This document shows positions 6,215 to 11,845 of a stretch of DNA of 11,845 bases, piece after piece. This DNA is from JBMYYE01 sp049609065. GTDB taxonomy: Bacteria > Pseudomonadota > Alphaproteobacteria > Rhodobacterales > Rhodobacteraceae. The DNA lies in contig JBMYYE010000074.1 of NCBI GenBank assembly GCA_049609065.1, forward strand, positions 1 through 11,845, written 5' to 3'. The position numbers were made by a program, and so were the translations under genes. The notes under the pieces were generated by a model that made no database searches, was not told the DNA's origin, and saw nothing but the letters and a program-made list of their open reading frames with translations. The stretch's first letter is position 1. Every line of letters starts with the position of its first letter.

Positions 6215-7366
6215 ATGACAAAGCCGCACAAAACTGCTCTCATCACGGGGGTCACAGGCCAAGACGGATCTTATTTGGCGGAGCTTCTTTTGAAGAAGGG
6301 ATATGTTGTACATGGTGTAAAGCGCCGTGCCAGCAGCCTCAACACCGCGCGAATTGATCACCTGTACCAAGACCCCCATATGGATAACCCACGGTTTTTC
6401 TTGCATTATGGGGATCTAAGTGACACCTCCAACATCATTCGCATCGTGCAAGAAACGCGCCCAGATGAGATTTACAATCTTGGCGCGCAAAGCCATGTTG
6501 CGGTGAGTTTTGAAAGCCCAGAATACACCGCAGATGTCGATGCGACAGGAACGCTTAGGCTTCTGGAGGCCATTCGAATTTTGGGGCTGGAACATAAAAC
6601 ACGCTTTTACCAAGCGTCCACAAGTGAACTTTACGGGCGCGTCAAAGAGGTCCCGCAAAGCGAGAGTACGCCCTTTTATCCCCAAAGCCCCTACGCGGTG
6701 GCAAAGCTATATTCTTATTGGATTACAAATAACTACCGTGACAGTTATGGCATTCACGCCAGCAATGGCATTCTATTCAATCACGAAAGCCCACGGCGCG
6801 GTGAAACCTTTGTGACCCGCAAAATCACCCGTGGATTGGCTCGGATTTCTGTGGGGCTTGAAGACTGTTTATATTTGGGAAACCTCAATGCCAAACGGGA
6901 CTGGGGCCACGCAAAAGACTATGTTGAGGCAATGTGGCGCATGATGCAACAGCCGCATCCAGATGACTACGTGATTGCCACGGGCGTTCAGACCTCTGTA
7001 CGTGAATTCCTGATCTGGGCCGCGGAGGCATTGGGTATTGCGCTTTGCTTTGAAGGCGTGGGGCAAAGTGAATGCGCGCTGGTGGCTCGTGTAACAGGGC
7101 CGGCAGCCCAACACATCCGTAAAGGCCAGACCCTCATGCGTGTGGATCCACGCTACTACCGCCCAAGCGAGGTTGAAACACTCCTTGGGGATCCGACGAA
7201 AGCCAAGCGCACCCTGAATTGGGCGCCGCGCTACAGCGCCAAAGACATGTGCCGCGAAATGATGGTAGAAGATGTTGCCTTGGCGCAGATGGAGGCAAAA
7301 GCCAGCGCAGCAAAGGCCAAACCCCATCCCATTAAAAAAGCCCCACATGAACTCGAATTCACGTAG
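6215..7366 (+). CDS. gmd: GDP-mannose 4,6-dehydratase
   Basis: Dehydrates GDP-D-mannose to GDP-4-keto-6-deoxy-D-mannose, the first step to GDP-L-fucose and other deoxy-hexoses. The 383-residue protein has the Rossmann loop GVTGQDGSYLAELL (~12-25) and GVKRRASSLNTARIDHLY (~34-51). The catalytic set is T136/E138 in STSELYG and Y160/K164 in YAVAKLY, and the highly conserved NGILFNHESPRRGETFVTRK follows. ATG at 6215 is preceded by a GA-rich stretch (GAAAGAAA) rather than a strict ribosome site; coupling to fcl ten bases upstream may help. The frame is open much further upstream, but that part overlaps fcl out of frame. The last ~25 residues are Ala/Lys-rich, beyond the usual fold, and are encoded by the DNA of the opposing terminator. 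Confidence 0.95.
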   Translation: MTKPHKTALITGVTGQDGSYLAELLLKKGYVVHGVKRRASSLNTARIDHLYQDPHMDNPRFFLHYGDLSDTSNIIRIVQETRPDEIYNLGAQSHVAVSFESPEYTADVDATGTLRLLEAIRILGLEHKTRFYQASTSELYGRVKEVPQSESTPFYPQSPYAVAKLYSYWITNNYRDSYGIHASNGILFNHESPRRGETFVTRKITRGLARISVGLEDCLYLGNLNAKRDWGHAKDYVEAMWRMMQQPHPDDYVIATGVQTSVREFLIWAAEALGIALCFEGVGQSECALVARVTGPAAQHIRKGQTLMRVDPRYYRPSEVETLLGDPTKAKRTLNWAPRYSAKDMCREMMVEDVALAQMEAKASAAKAKPHPIKKAPHELEFT

Positions 7367-7372
7367 GGCTTT
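7334..7372 (-). terminator. intrinsic terminator of metY, lying inside the end of gmd
   Basis: AAAGCCC (7337-7343) pairs with GGGCTTT (7366-7372). The inner bases continue pairing with two mismatches (AC/GT and TGAA/TTCA) to a short loop. Read on the minus strand, the stem is followed by a T-run from the six A at 7334-7339, a convincing terminator about 20 bases after the metY stop. Read on the plus strand it is followed by GATTTAGCGTTTCTTTT, so it may also end gmd transcripts, though less well. Confidence 0.75.
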
Positions 7373-7396
7373 GATTTAGCGTTTCTTTTAAATCAA
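7371..7396. repeat. inverted repeat between gmd and metY ends
   Basis: TTGATTTA (7371-7378) and TAAATCAA (7389-7396) form a perfect 8-bp inverted repeat around ten bases. It includes the metY stop codon and shares two bases with the neighbouring GC-rich terminator stem. Together they make a compact two-hairpin zone between convergent genes; the AT-rich stem alone is too weak to act as a terminator. Confidence 0.6.
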
Positions 7397-8673
7397 GAGA
7401 GGGCTTGATCGAAATCTGCGATCAAATCGTCAATCGTTTCAATCCCGATAGAGAGGCGCACGGTTGCAGGGCCTGCGCCCGCGGCTTTTTGCTGGTCCTC
7501 GGTCAACTGACGGTGCGTTGTTGACGCGGGGTGAATAATCAAAGACCGCGCATCCCCGAGGTTTGCCACATGGCTAAAGAGCTCAAGCTTTGACACCAAA
7601 GAGACACAAGCATCATAGCCCCCCTTGAGGTCAATCGTGAACAATGCGCCCGCCCCTTTGGGGAGGTATTTATCCGCACGCGCCTTATAAGGGTTCCCGT
7701 CGAGCCCCGTATAATGCACCGCATCCACACGGTCATCCGCCTCAAGCCATTTGGCAAGTTTAAGCGCATTTTCAACGTGGCGCTCCATTCGCAAGCTTAG
7801 CGTTTCAATGCCCATCAATGTGTAATGTGCGCCTTGTGGGTTCATTGTCATACCCAAATCACGCAGGCCAATCGCAATGCTGTGAAAGGTAAACGCCATC
7901 GGGCCAAGTGCCGCGTGAAATGTCAAACCATGATAGGCAGGTTCTGGCTGGGACAAGGACGGAAATTTATCGGACGCAGACCAATCAAAATTGCCGCTAT
8001 CGACAACGCAGCCACCTGTTACGGTCCCGTTCCCAGTGAGGTATTTGGTTGTTGAATGCACGACCAAAGTCGCCCCATGTTCAATCGGGCGCAAAAGATA
8101 CGGCGTCGCAGCAGTGTTATCAACAATAAACGGGAGCCCCGCCCCCGCCGCGATTTCAGAAATCGCATCCAGATCCGTAATATAACCACCAGGGTTGGCC
8201 AGCGCTTCGCAGAAAACAGCGCGCGTATCATCGTCGATTGCTGCTTTCACCGCATCAAGATCATCAAAATCTACGAATGTCGCAGACCAGCCAAAGCGTT
8301 TGATTGTTTGACTAAACTGCGTGATTGAACCGCCGTAAAGACGCGTCGAAACCACCACATTGCAGCCCGGCTGCATCAAAGGGAAGAGCGCCATGATTTG
8401 CGCGGCATGACCAGAGGAACAACAAACCGCCCCAACACCGCCTTCAAGGGTTGCAATGCGTTCCGCCAAAACCGAAACCGTCGGATTGGTGAGGCGTGAG
8501 TAGATGTAGCCAATTTCTTCGAGGTTGAACAATTTTGCCGCGTGCTCCGCATCGCGGAACTCATAGGCCGTTGTTTGGTAGATGGGCGTCTGACGGGCGC
8601 CAGTTGCCGGATCTGGCGACGCCCCTGCATGCACCTGTTGGGTTTCAAAGCCTAAAGTTGGTTGATCGCTCAT
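7393..8673 (-). CDS. metY: O-acetylhomoserine sulfhydrylase / aminocarboxypropyltransferase (MetY)
   Basis: Joins O-acetylhomoserine with sulfide to give homocysteine (direct sulfhydrylation), a PLP-dependent cytoplasmic enzyme of the Cys/Met metabolism family. It is 426 residues. Seen: GFETQQVHAGASPDPATGAR (~8-27), YSRLTNPTV (~58-66), the PLP-contacting D185 in IVDNTAATPYLL, and the Schiff-base K210 in VVHSTTKYLTGNG. The long insert region with SDKFPSLSQPEPAYHGL is typical of MetY rather than cystathionine gamma-synthase. ATG 8673 has AAGGGA six bases upstream; the longer open frame to 8742 has no such support. O-succinylhomoserine as substrate (MetZ) is the main alternative and cannot be fully excluded. 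It appears monocistronic, with an unusual upstream region and a strong terminator inside gmd. Confidence 0.9.
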   Translation of the reverse strand: MSDQPTLGFETQQVHAGASPDPATGARQTPIYQTTAYEFRDAEHAAKLFNLEEIGYIYSRLTNPTVSVLAERIATLEGGVGAVCCSSGHAAQIMALFPLMQPGCNVVVSTRLYGGSITQFSQTIKRFGWSATFVDFDDLDAVKAAIDDDTRAVFCEALANPGGYITDLDAISEIAAGAGLPFIVDNTAATPYLLRPIEHGATLVVHSTTKYLTGNGTVTGGCVVDSGNFDWSASDKFPSLSQPEPAYHGLTFHAALGPMAFTFHSIAIGLRDLGMTMNPQGAHYTLMGIETLSLRMERHVENALKLAKWLEADDRVDAVHYTGLDGNPYKARADKYLPKGAGALFTIDLKGGYDACVSLVSKLELFSHVANLGDARSLIIHPASTTHRQLTEDQQKAAGAGPATVRLSIGIETIDDLIADFDQALS

Positions 8674-8683
8674 AACACATCCC

Positions 8684-8709
8684 TTAAATTTAAACGTTTC
8701 AAAACGTTT
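8684..8709. repeat. phased palindromes upstream of metY (tandem AAACGTTT)
   Basis: The palindrome AAACGTTT occurs twice, at 8692-8699 and 8702-8709, exactly ten bases apart (one helical turn). A third palindrome, TTAAATTTAA (8684-8693), overlaps the first copy. They lie between the putative metY promoter and its ribosome site, ending 11 bases before the start codon. The repeats are visible; a regulator binding here is inference. Confidence 0.5.
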
Positions 8710-8759
8710 GTTATTCATTCGACTGTGTTTGTGCCCAATCACACCTCGGCTGTCCAGAT

Positions 8760-8820
8760 AGCACGGCGCATTTTAGGAAATTGTTCTATTTTCATGAAAG
8801 TCTCGGGAACGAGCCGTGCT
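8760..8820 (-). promoter_or_regulatory. metY control region: inverted repeat bracketing a putative promoter
   Basis: AGCACGGC (8760-8767) and GCCGTGCT (8813-8820) are perfect inverted arms 53 bp centre to centre. Between them, reading the minus strand, TTCATG (8798-8793) and TAAAAT (8775-8770) lie 17 bases apart, a possible promoter with a good -10 box and poor -35. A palindrome TTTCATGAAA also falls inside (8790-8799). The rest of the 201-base gap (8674-8874) holds the AAACGTTT repeats and no ORF I would trust. I could not match it to a known SAM riboswitch class. Confidence 0.4.
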
Positions 8821-8874
8821 GACGGTCCCATGGATCGGAACCATTTAGCCATCCCAAAAGGCAAGGTCAGGCAA

Positions 8875-9090
8875 TCAGCCCATAAAGAGGCCAACAATCA
8901 CCATCGCCAAGCCCAAACCAGACACCCCAAGCGCCCCAAGGTTCACCGCAACAATTTTTTGCAACTTGGCTTTCATCGCGTCCTCATCAAGACCCGCTTT
9001 TTTGGCTTTGGCCACAGCAACGATACAGTAAATGATCCCGACAAGTCCCAATACCGTCATTGCAACGCCGATATAAATCAAAATACCCAT
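8875..9090 (-). CDS. small two-helix membrane protein of unknown function
   Basis: A 71-residue protein that I do not recognise. Two hydrophobic stretches, ~3-24 (ILIYIGVAMTVLGLVGII) and ~44-69 (VNLGALGVSGLGLAMVIVGL), flank a charged turn with AKAKKAGLDEDAMKAKLQK. This predicts a helical hairpin in the inner membrane, with the positive loop favouring the cytoplasm and both ends outside. ATG 9090 has AAAGGGA five bases upstream. The frame extends further upstream to 9234 but without a ribosome site and across the gapR leader, so the short form is preferred. It is divergent from gapR. It lies upstream of metY on the same strand but 201 bases away, with metY's own control region between, so shared transcription is doubtful. 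Good start site and clear topology support a real gene. Confidence 0.78.
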   Translation of the reverse strand: MGILIYIGVAMTVLGLVGIIYCIVAVAKAKKAGLDEDAMKAKLQKIVAVNLGALGVSGLGLAMVIVGLFMG

Positions 9091-9124
9091 GGTGGTCCCT
9101 TTGCTTGGCTTACTTGCGAGCGGT

Positions 9125-9152
9125 CTTATCCCTATTCGTCCGCTAAAAGCAA
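9125..9152 (-). promoter_or_regulatory. putative promoter of the two-helix membrane protein
   Basis: On the minus strand TTGCTT (9152-9147) and GATAAG (9130-9125) are 16 bases apart, three and four of six consensus matches, with transcription expected near 9118. The rest of the 132-base divergent space must serve gapR as well; for gapR I found no pair of boxes with correct spacing. Confidence 0.35.
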
Positions 9153-9222
9153 GTCTGCACTTGATGGGCCTTGCCCACTCTATTAGGGATTGAAAAAACA
9201 GTTTAAAAAATGAGGCCCGTTC

Positions 9223-9480
9223 ATGGACGAACAATCAACACCTAGCTCCTACCGTGTGACCGCAGATGAGCTCCGCGCATTCATCGAACGCGTTGAGCGT
9301 CTAGAAGCCGAGAAAAAAGACATCGCCGATCAGCAAAAAGAAGTGATGGCAGAAGCAAAATCTCGCGGTTATGACACCAAAGTCATGCGCAAAATCGTCG
9401 CCCTTCGCAAACGGGACCACGATGACATTGCTGAAGAAGAAGCTGTTCTTGAAATGTATAAAGAAGCGCTCGGGATGTAA
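9223..9480 (+). CDS. gapR: GapR-family nucleoid-associated DNA-binding protein (DUF2312)
   Basis: A small alphaproteobacterial chromosome-structuring protein. In Caulobacter GapR encircles overtwisted DNA ahead of replication and transcription and stimulates topoisomerases. This one is 85 residues, the family size, and nearly all helical: VTADELRAFIERVERLEAEKK (~10-31), then DIADQQKEVMAEAKSRGYD, then the basic TKVMRKIVALRKRD (~52-65), and an acidic terminal helix EEEAVLEMYKEALGM. The RGYD...IVALRKRD pattern is the best family marker. ATG 9223 has GAGG seven bases upstream. It is a single-gene unit followed by a hairpin and then a convergent gene. Confidence 0.93.
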   Translation: MDEQSTPSSYRVTADELRAFIERVERLEAEKKDIADQQKEVMAEAKSRGYDTKVMRKIVALRKRDHDDIAEEEAVLEMYKEALGM

Positions 9481-9487
9481 TTACCAA

Positions 9488-9509
9488 GAAAGCACCCTCG
9501 GGTGCTTTC
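9488..9509 (+). terminator. hairpin between gapR and the convergent gene
   Basis: GAAAGCACC (9488-9496) pairs perfectly with GGTGCTTTC (9501-9509) around CTCG, seven bases after the gapR stop. There is no long T-run after it, only the T's inside the stem, so it is a weaker or Rho-assisted terminator, or an RNA-stabilising end. The symmetry lets it work for both convergent genes. Confidence 0.6.
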
Positions 9510-9530
9510 ACGCTATTTGGCAACGCACCC

Positions 9531-10406
9531 CTAAGGTACGATCATGCGTACACCTGGCATATCCGCAATATGGTCGAGATCTTCTTCGTAGATTTCCGTC
9601 ATATCTGTGACGATCTGCTGCGTCCAATCTGGTGCGTTGATGTCTTCTTCTATCGCCTCAACCCGTGGAAAGCGTTCAATAAACGCGGCCATGATGCGCC
9701 GCAGCTGTGAAGCCGTGCGTGGCGGATTTTCACGCATATATTGTTGAAAACGCTGCACCCCTTCATCGGTCAAAATTTCCTGCAAAAGCGCAAATTGCCC
9801 GCGGATCGGTATATTCGGCTCAAAGCCCGCAATTGCCCGAATGATTTCCGCCCAAATCAACGGCGTATCTTCATTGCACCAAACCGTCACCGGCACATCT
9901 GGCGCGGCTTCGATGACCCGGCGGATAAAATGTGACCAGCGAATGGAATACGGATCGGTTTCGCGCATGAGCTTTGTAAAACTGGAATTTTCGACATCTT
10001 CGAAAATTTTGGGAACAAACATCGCAGGGTTGCGAAGCGTTATGAAAATTTCAAGATCATGATGCGCCATGATGTTGCTCAGCCCGATGAACTTATAGCT
10101 CGCATTTGAAAACAGCACTTGGTCCTCAAGAAGCTTAAAAGGCGGCATCAAAAAATTTGGGTTGCCCAAAATGAGCCGCTCTGGTGGGTGTTGCCCTATA
10201 AGCGGATCAAAAATCCTTTGGATTTCGGCCTCATCAACGGGTGCACCATCCAGCTTATCAATCAATTTATTGATCGGGGAGCGATACTTATCGTGATGCG
10301 GCATTTCCACGCCATGGGTTTTGAGCTGATCTTTGTTTTGGTTTAGACAAGACCAAATACGGCCATCATCTGTGGCCCGCGGCCCAACATAAAACGCAAC
10401 CTTCAT
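9531..10406 (-). CDS. uncharacterised 291-residue protein, possibly sulfotransferase-like
   Basis: Not securely recognised. It starts MKVAFYVGPRATDDGRIWSC, a short beta strand followed by a turn and helix, as in nucleotide-binding alpha/beta folds. A second strand block is LEIFITLRNPAMFVPKIFE (~115-133), where RNPAMFVPK resembles the R-x-P region that follows the central strand in sulfotransferase-like proteins. A third, PVTVWCNEDTPLIWAEIIRA, sits at ~175-194. The usual PAPS-binding N-terminal glycine loop with a Lys/Arg is not present, so catalysis as a sulfotransferase is doubtful. The C-terminus is helical and acidic (YEEDLDHIADMPGVRMIVP). No signal peptide or membrane helix is seen. ATG 10406 is preceded by AGGTGAGA. 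I recall similar orphan proteins in Roseobacter genomes, but know no function. Confidence 0.8.
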   Translation of the reverse strand: MKVAFYVGPRATDDGRIWSCLNQNKDQLKTHGVEMPHHDKYRSPINKLIDKLDGAPVDEAEIQRIFDPLIGQHPPERLILGNPNFLMPPFKLLEDQVLFSNASYKFIGLSNIMAHHDLEIFITLRNPAMFVPKIFEDVENSSFTKLMRETDPYSIRWSHFIRRVIEAAPDVPVTVWCNEDTPLIWAEIIRAIAGFEPNIPIRGQFALLQEILTDEGVQRFQQYMRENPPRTASQLRRIMAAFIERFPRVEAIEEDINAPDWTQQIVTDMTEIYEEDLDHIADMPGVRMIVP

Positions 10407-10436
10407 TCTCTCACCTGATTTTGTCTACTCCCCATT

Positions 10437-10442
10437 AATATA
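10437..10442 (-). promoter_or_regulatory. possible -10 box for the 291-residue protein gene
   Basis: On the minus strand TATATT (10442-10437) matches the -10 consensus well and sits 30 bases before the ATG. The best -35 at 16 bases is TTTCCC (10464-10459), a poor match, so the promoter is tentative. The rest of the 148-base divergent gap shows no clear promoter for the permease gene and no evident iron-regulator palindrome. Confidence 0.3.
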
Positions 10443-10554
10443 GGAGCTTTTCTGGACAGGGAAACCGCTTTCCGCTATTTGCGACAAGAAACACGCGAAA
10501 AGCCATCGCCACATCGCATGATATCGCCCCTATTTTCAAAGCTCGAGGTTTGTT

Positions 10555-11845
10555 TTGATAAAATTCAATATTTGGTCTTTGGGAAGTTTGATCATTGCCG
10601 CGATTGTGCTTTTGCCAATCATCGCTTTGTTTTGGATGGCCTTCACCCCGTCTGAAAATATTTGGCCGCACCTGATTTCGACCACCTTGCCGCGCTACGC
10701 CTCCAACTCAGCGATCTTAATGCTATCGGTTGGGGCCTTAAGCGCCGCCATGGGCACAGGGAGCGCGTTCTTAATGGTCATGTATCGTTTTCCTGGACAA
10801 AAATGGTTGCAATGGGCGCTTTTGCTACCGCTGGCTGTGCCCGCCTATATCGGGGCCTATGCGCTTGTGGATTTTTTGGAATATGCGGGACCTGTGCAAA
10901 CCTCCTTGAGAAGCCTCTTTGGGTGGCAAAACGCGCGGGACTATTGGTTCCCTGAAATTCGCTCCGTTTTCTTTGCGGTGATTGTCCTGAGCGCATCTCT
11001 CTACCCATACGTCTATCTCATGACGCGGTCCGCGCTTGAGGAACAATCAGGCAATTCCTACGAAGTTGCACGCGCCTTAGGAGCAGGCCCGATCGCAAGC
11101 TTGATGCGTGTGGCCATCCCCCTTGCCCGTCCCGCCATCGCCGCCGCAAGCGCCATCGTGATGATGGAAGTTGTGTCAGATTTTGGCACATCCGATTTCT
11201 TTGCCGTTCAAACCCTCACCACGGGTATTTTCACGATCTGGCTGGATGCCAATAATGCCGCAGGGGCCGCCCAAATTGCCTGCCTCATCTTGATTGTTGT
11301 ACTCACCTTACTGGGCCTTGAAAAAGGATCCCGCCGCAACATGCGCCTCGCGGGGTCGGCCCGAAACGCCCGCCCCATTAGCAAAAACACAATCCACGGC
11401 GCCAAAGGATATATCCTATTTGCGCTCTGTTTTATCCCGTTTTTTATCGGATTTTTGTTGCCCTTTTCTGTCATCCTCTGGAACGCCAGCAAATCCACCA
11501 TTGGCTGGGCGGGCGACGGACTAAGTCAAGCTCTCCTGAACACCCTATTCACAGGGGGCATGGCCGCCGCAATCACCGTATTGGCCGCCCTATTTTTGGT
11601 CTATGGCGTGCGCCTCAGCCAAAGCACAACCGCGCGCACGCTATTGCCTGCAACAACGATTGGCTACGCAGCCCCAGGGGCGGTGCTGGCGGTTGGGATC
11701 CTCATTCCCTTTGCATGGGCCGATAACCGATTGGCGGATCTCATCTTATCTCTTACGGGTACTGATCCCGGCCTCCTCCTGACTGGGACCTCCTTCGCCC
11801 TCATTTTGGCGTTTTGCATTCGTTTTTTTGCCATTGCCCAAGGGG
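10555..11845 (+). CDS. Fe(III)-type ABC transporter permease (FbpB/SfuB-like), 3' end outside window
   Basis: Inner-membrane channel subunit of a binding-protein-dependent ABC importer, most like the ferric-iron group. About 430 residues are visible; the gene runs off the edge. Hydrophobic segments begin at ~8-30. The family contains two fused permease halves: the first has the EAA coupling loop at ~170-192 (YEVARALGAG...RVAIPLARP), which contacts the ATPase. It is followed by MEVVSDFGTSDFFAVQTLTTG, characteristic of iron permeases; the second half starts near 280. The start is TTG at 10555, with GAGG six bases upstream. An in-frame TGA at 10519 leaves no other start before the first helix. 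No binding protein or ATPase gene is in view upstream, so these may lie downstream. Substrate (iron versus thiamine or other) is inferred from family only. Confidence 0.88.
   Translation, partial: MIKFNIWSLGSLIIAAIVLLPIIALFWMAFTPSENIWPHLISTTLPRYASNSAILMLSVGALSAAMGTGSAFLMVMYRFPGQKWLQWALLLPLAVPAYIGAYALVDFLEYAGPVQTSLRSLFGWQNARDYWFPEIRSVFFAVIVLSASLYPYVYLMTRSALEEQSGNSYEVARALGAGPIASLMRVAIPLARPAIAAASAIVMMEVVSDFGTSDFFAVQTLTTGIFTIWLDANNAAGAAQIACLILIVVLTLLGLEKGSRRNMRLAGSARNARPISKNTIHGAKGYILFALCFIPFFIGFLLPFSVILWNASKSTIGWAGDGLSQALLNTLFTGGMAAAITVLAALFLVYGVRLSQSTTARTLLPATTIGYAAPGAVLAVGILIPFAWADNRLADLILSLTGTDPGLLLTGTSFALILAFCIRFFAIAQG

Noticed and set aside
8674..8874. SAM-II or SAM/SAH riboswitch before metY
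   Set aside because: Its place fits, but by eye I cannot find the conserved core elements of either class in the right order. A covariance search would decide.
1..11845. Defence island, prophage, integron, CRISPR or biosynthetic cluster
   Set aside because: All genes with recognisable identity are housekeeping or transport functions, and no spaced direct repeats, integrase, transposase or phage-type genes were seen.

Overview
The window looks like a housekeeping stretch of an alphaproteobacterial chromosome, most likely from the Rhodobacteraceae/Roseobacter group. That placement rests on protein resemblance and gene content: a GapR nucleoid protein, an RGxxE-type SdhE, a MarR protein of LdtR-like appearance, a MetY starting on an alphaproteobacterial pattern, and a small protein of Roseobacter type next to the aspartate aminotransferase. 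It is inference, because no rRNA or marker tree is available. Genes are densely packed on both strands. I see no tRNA, rRNA, insertion sequence, integrase, phage gene or CRISPR array.

Layout. (1) 1-629, end of a MATE efflux pump. (2) 683-2303, minus strand: an aspartate aminotransferase followed after 16 bases by a conserved 133-residue protein of unknown function. (3) 2398-3065, plus strand: a small XRE regulator whose stop overlaps the GTG start of the flavinylation factor SdhE. (4) 3165-3662: a MarR-type regulator behind a promoter and a nested dyad that includes its ribosome binding site, ending in a clear terminator. (5) 3733-4155, minus: glyoxalase I. (6) 4261-5169: flavin-dependent thymidylate synthase ThyX. 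(7) 5236-7366: a two-gene GDP-L-fucose module (fcl, gmd), with a ribosome-site hairpin in front of fcl. (8) 7393-8673, minus: MetY, with a structured control region upstream and a terminator lying inside the end of gmd. (9) 8875-9090, minus: a 71-residue two-helix membrane protein. (10) 9223-9480: GapR. (11) 9531-10406, minus: a 291-residue protein I cannot assign. (12) 10555 to the edge: an Fe(III)-type ABC permease starting at TTG.

The genes serve separate housekeeping jobs: amino-acid and sulfur metabolism (aatA, metY), dTMP synthesis (thyX), methylglyoxal detoxification (gloA), respiratory complex assembly (sdhE), sugar-nucleotide supply for surface polysaccharide (fcl-gmd), nucleoid organisation (gapR) and metal uptake. 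I found no convincing new multi-gene system. The points most worth checking are in the noncoding DNA: paired repeats over the ribosome sites of fcl and the MarR gene, an inverted repeat bracketing the putative metY promoter with its arms 53 bp apart, and a terminator that is also the coding sequence for the Gmd tail. Four of the eleven genes whose starts are visible are assigned GTG or TTG starts, each chosen for its Shine-Dalgarno spacing or family alignment.
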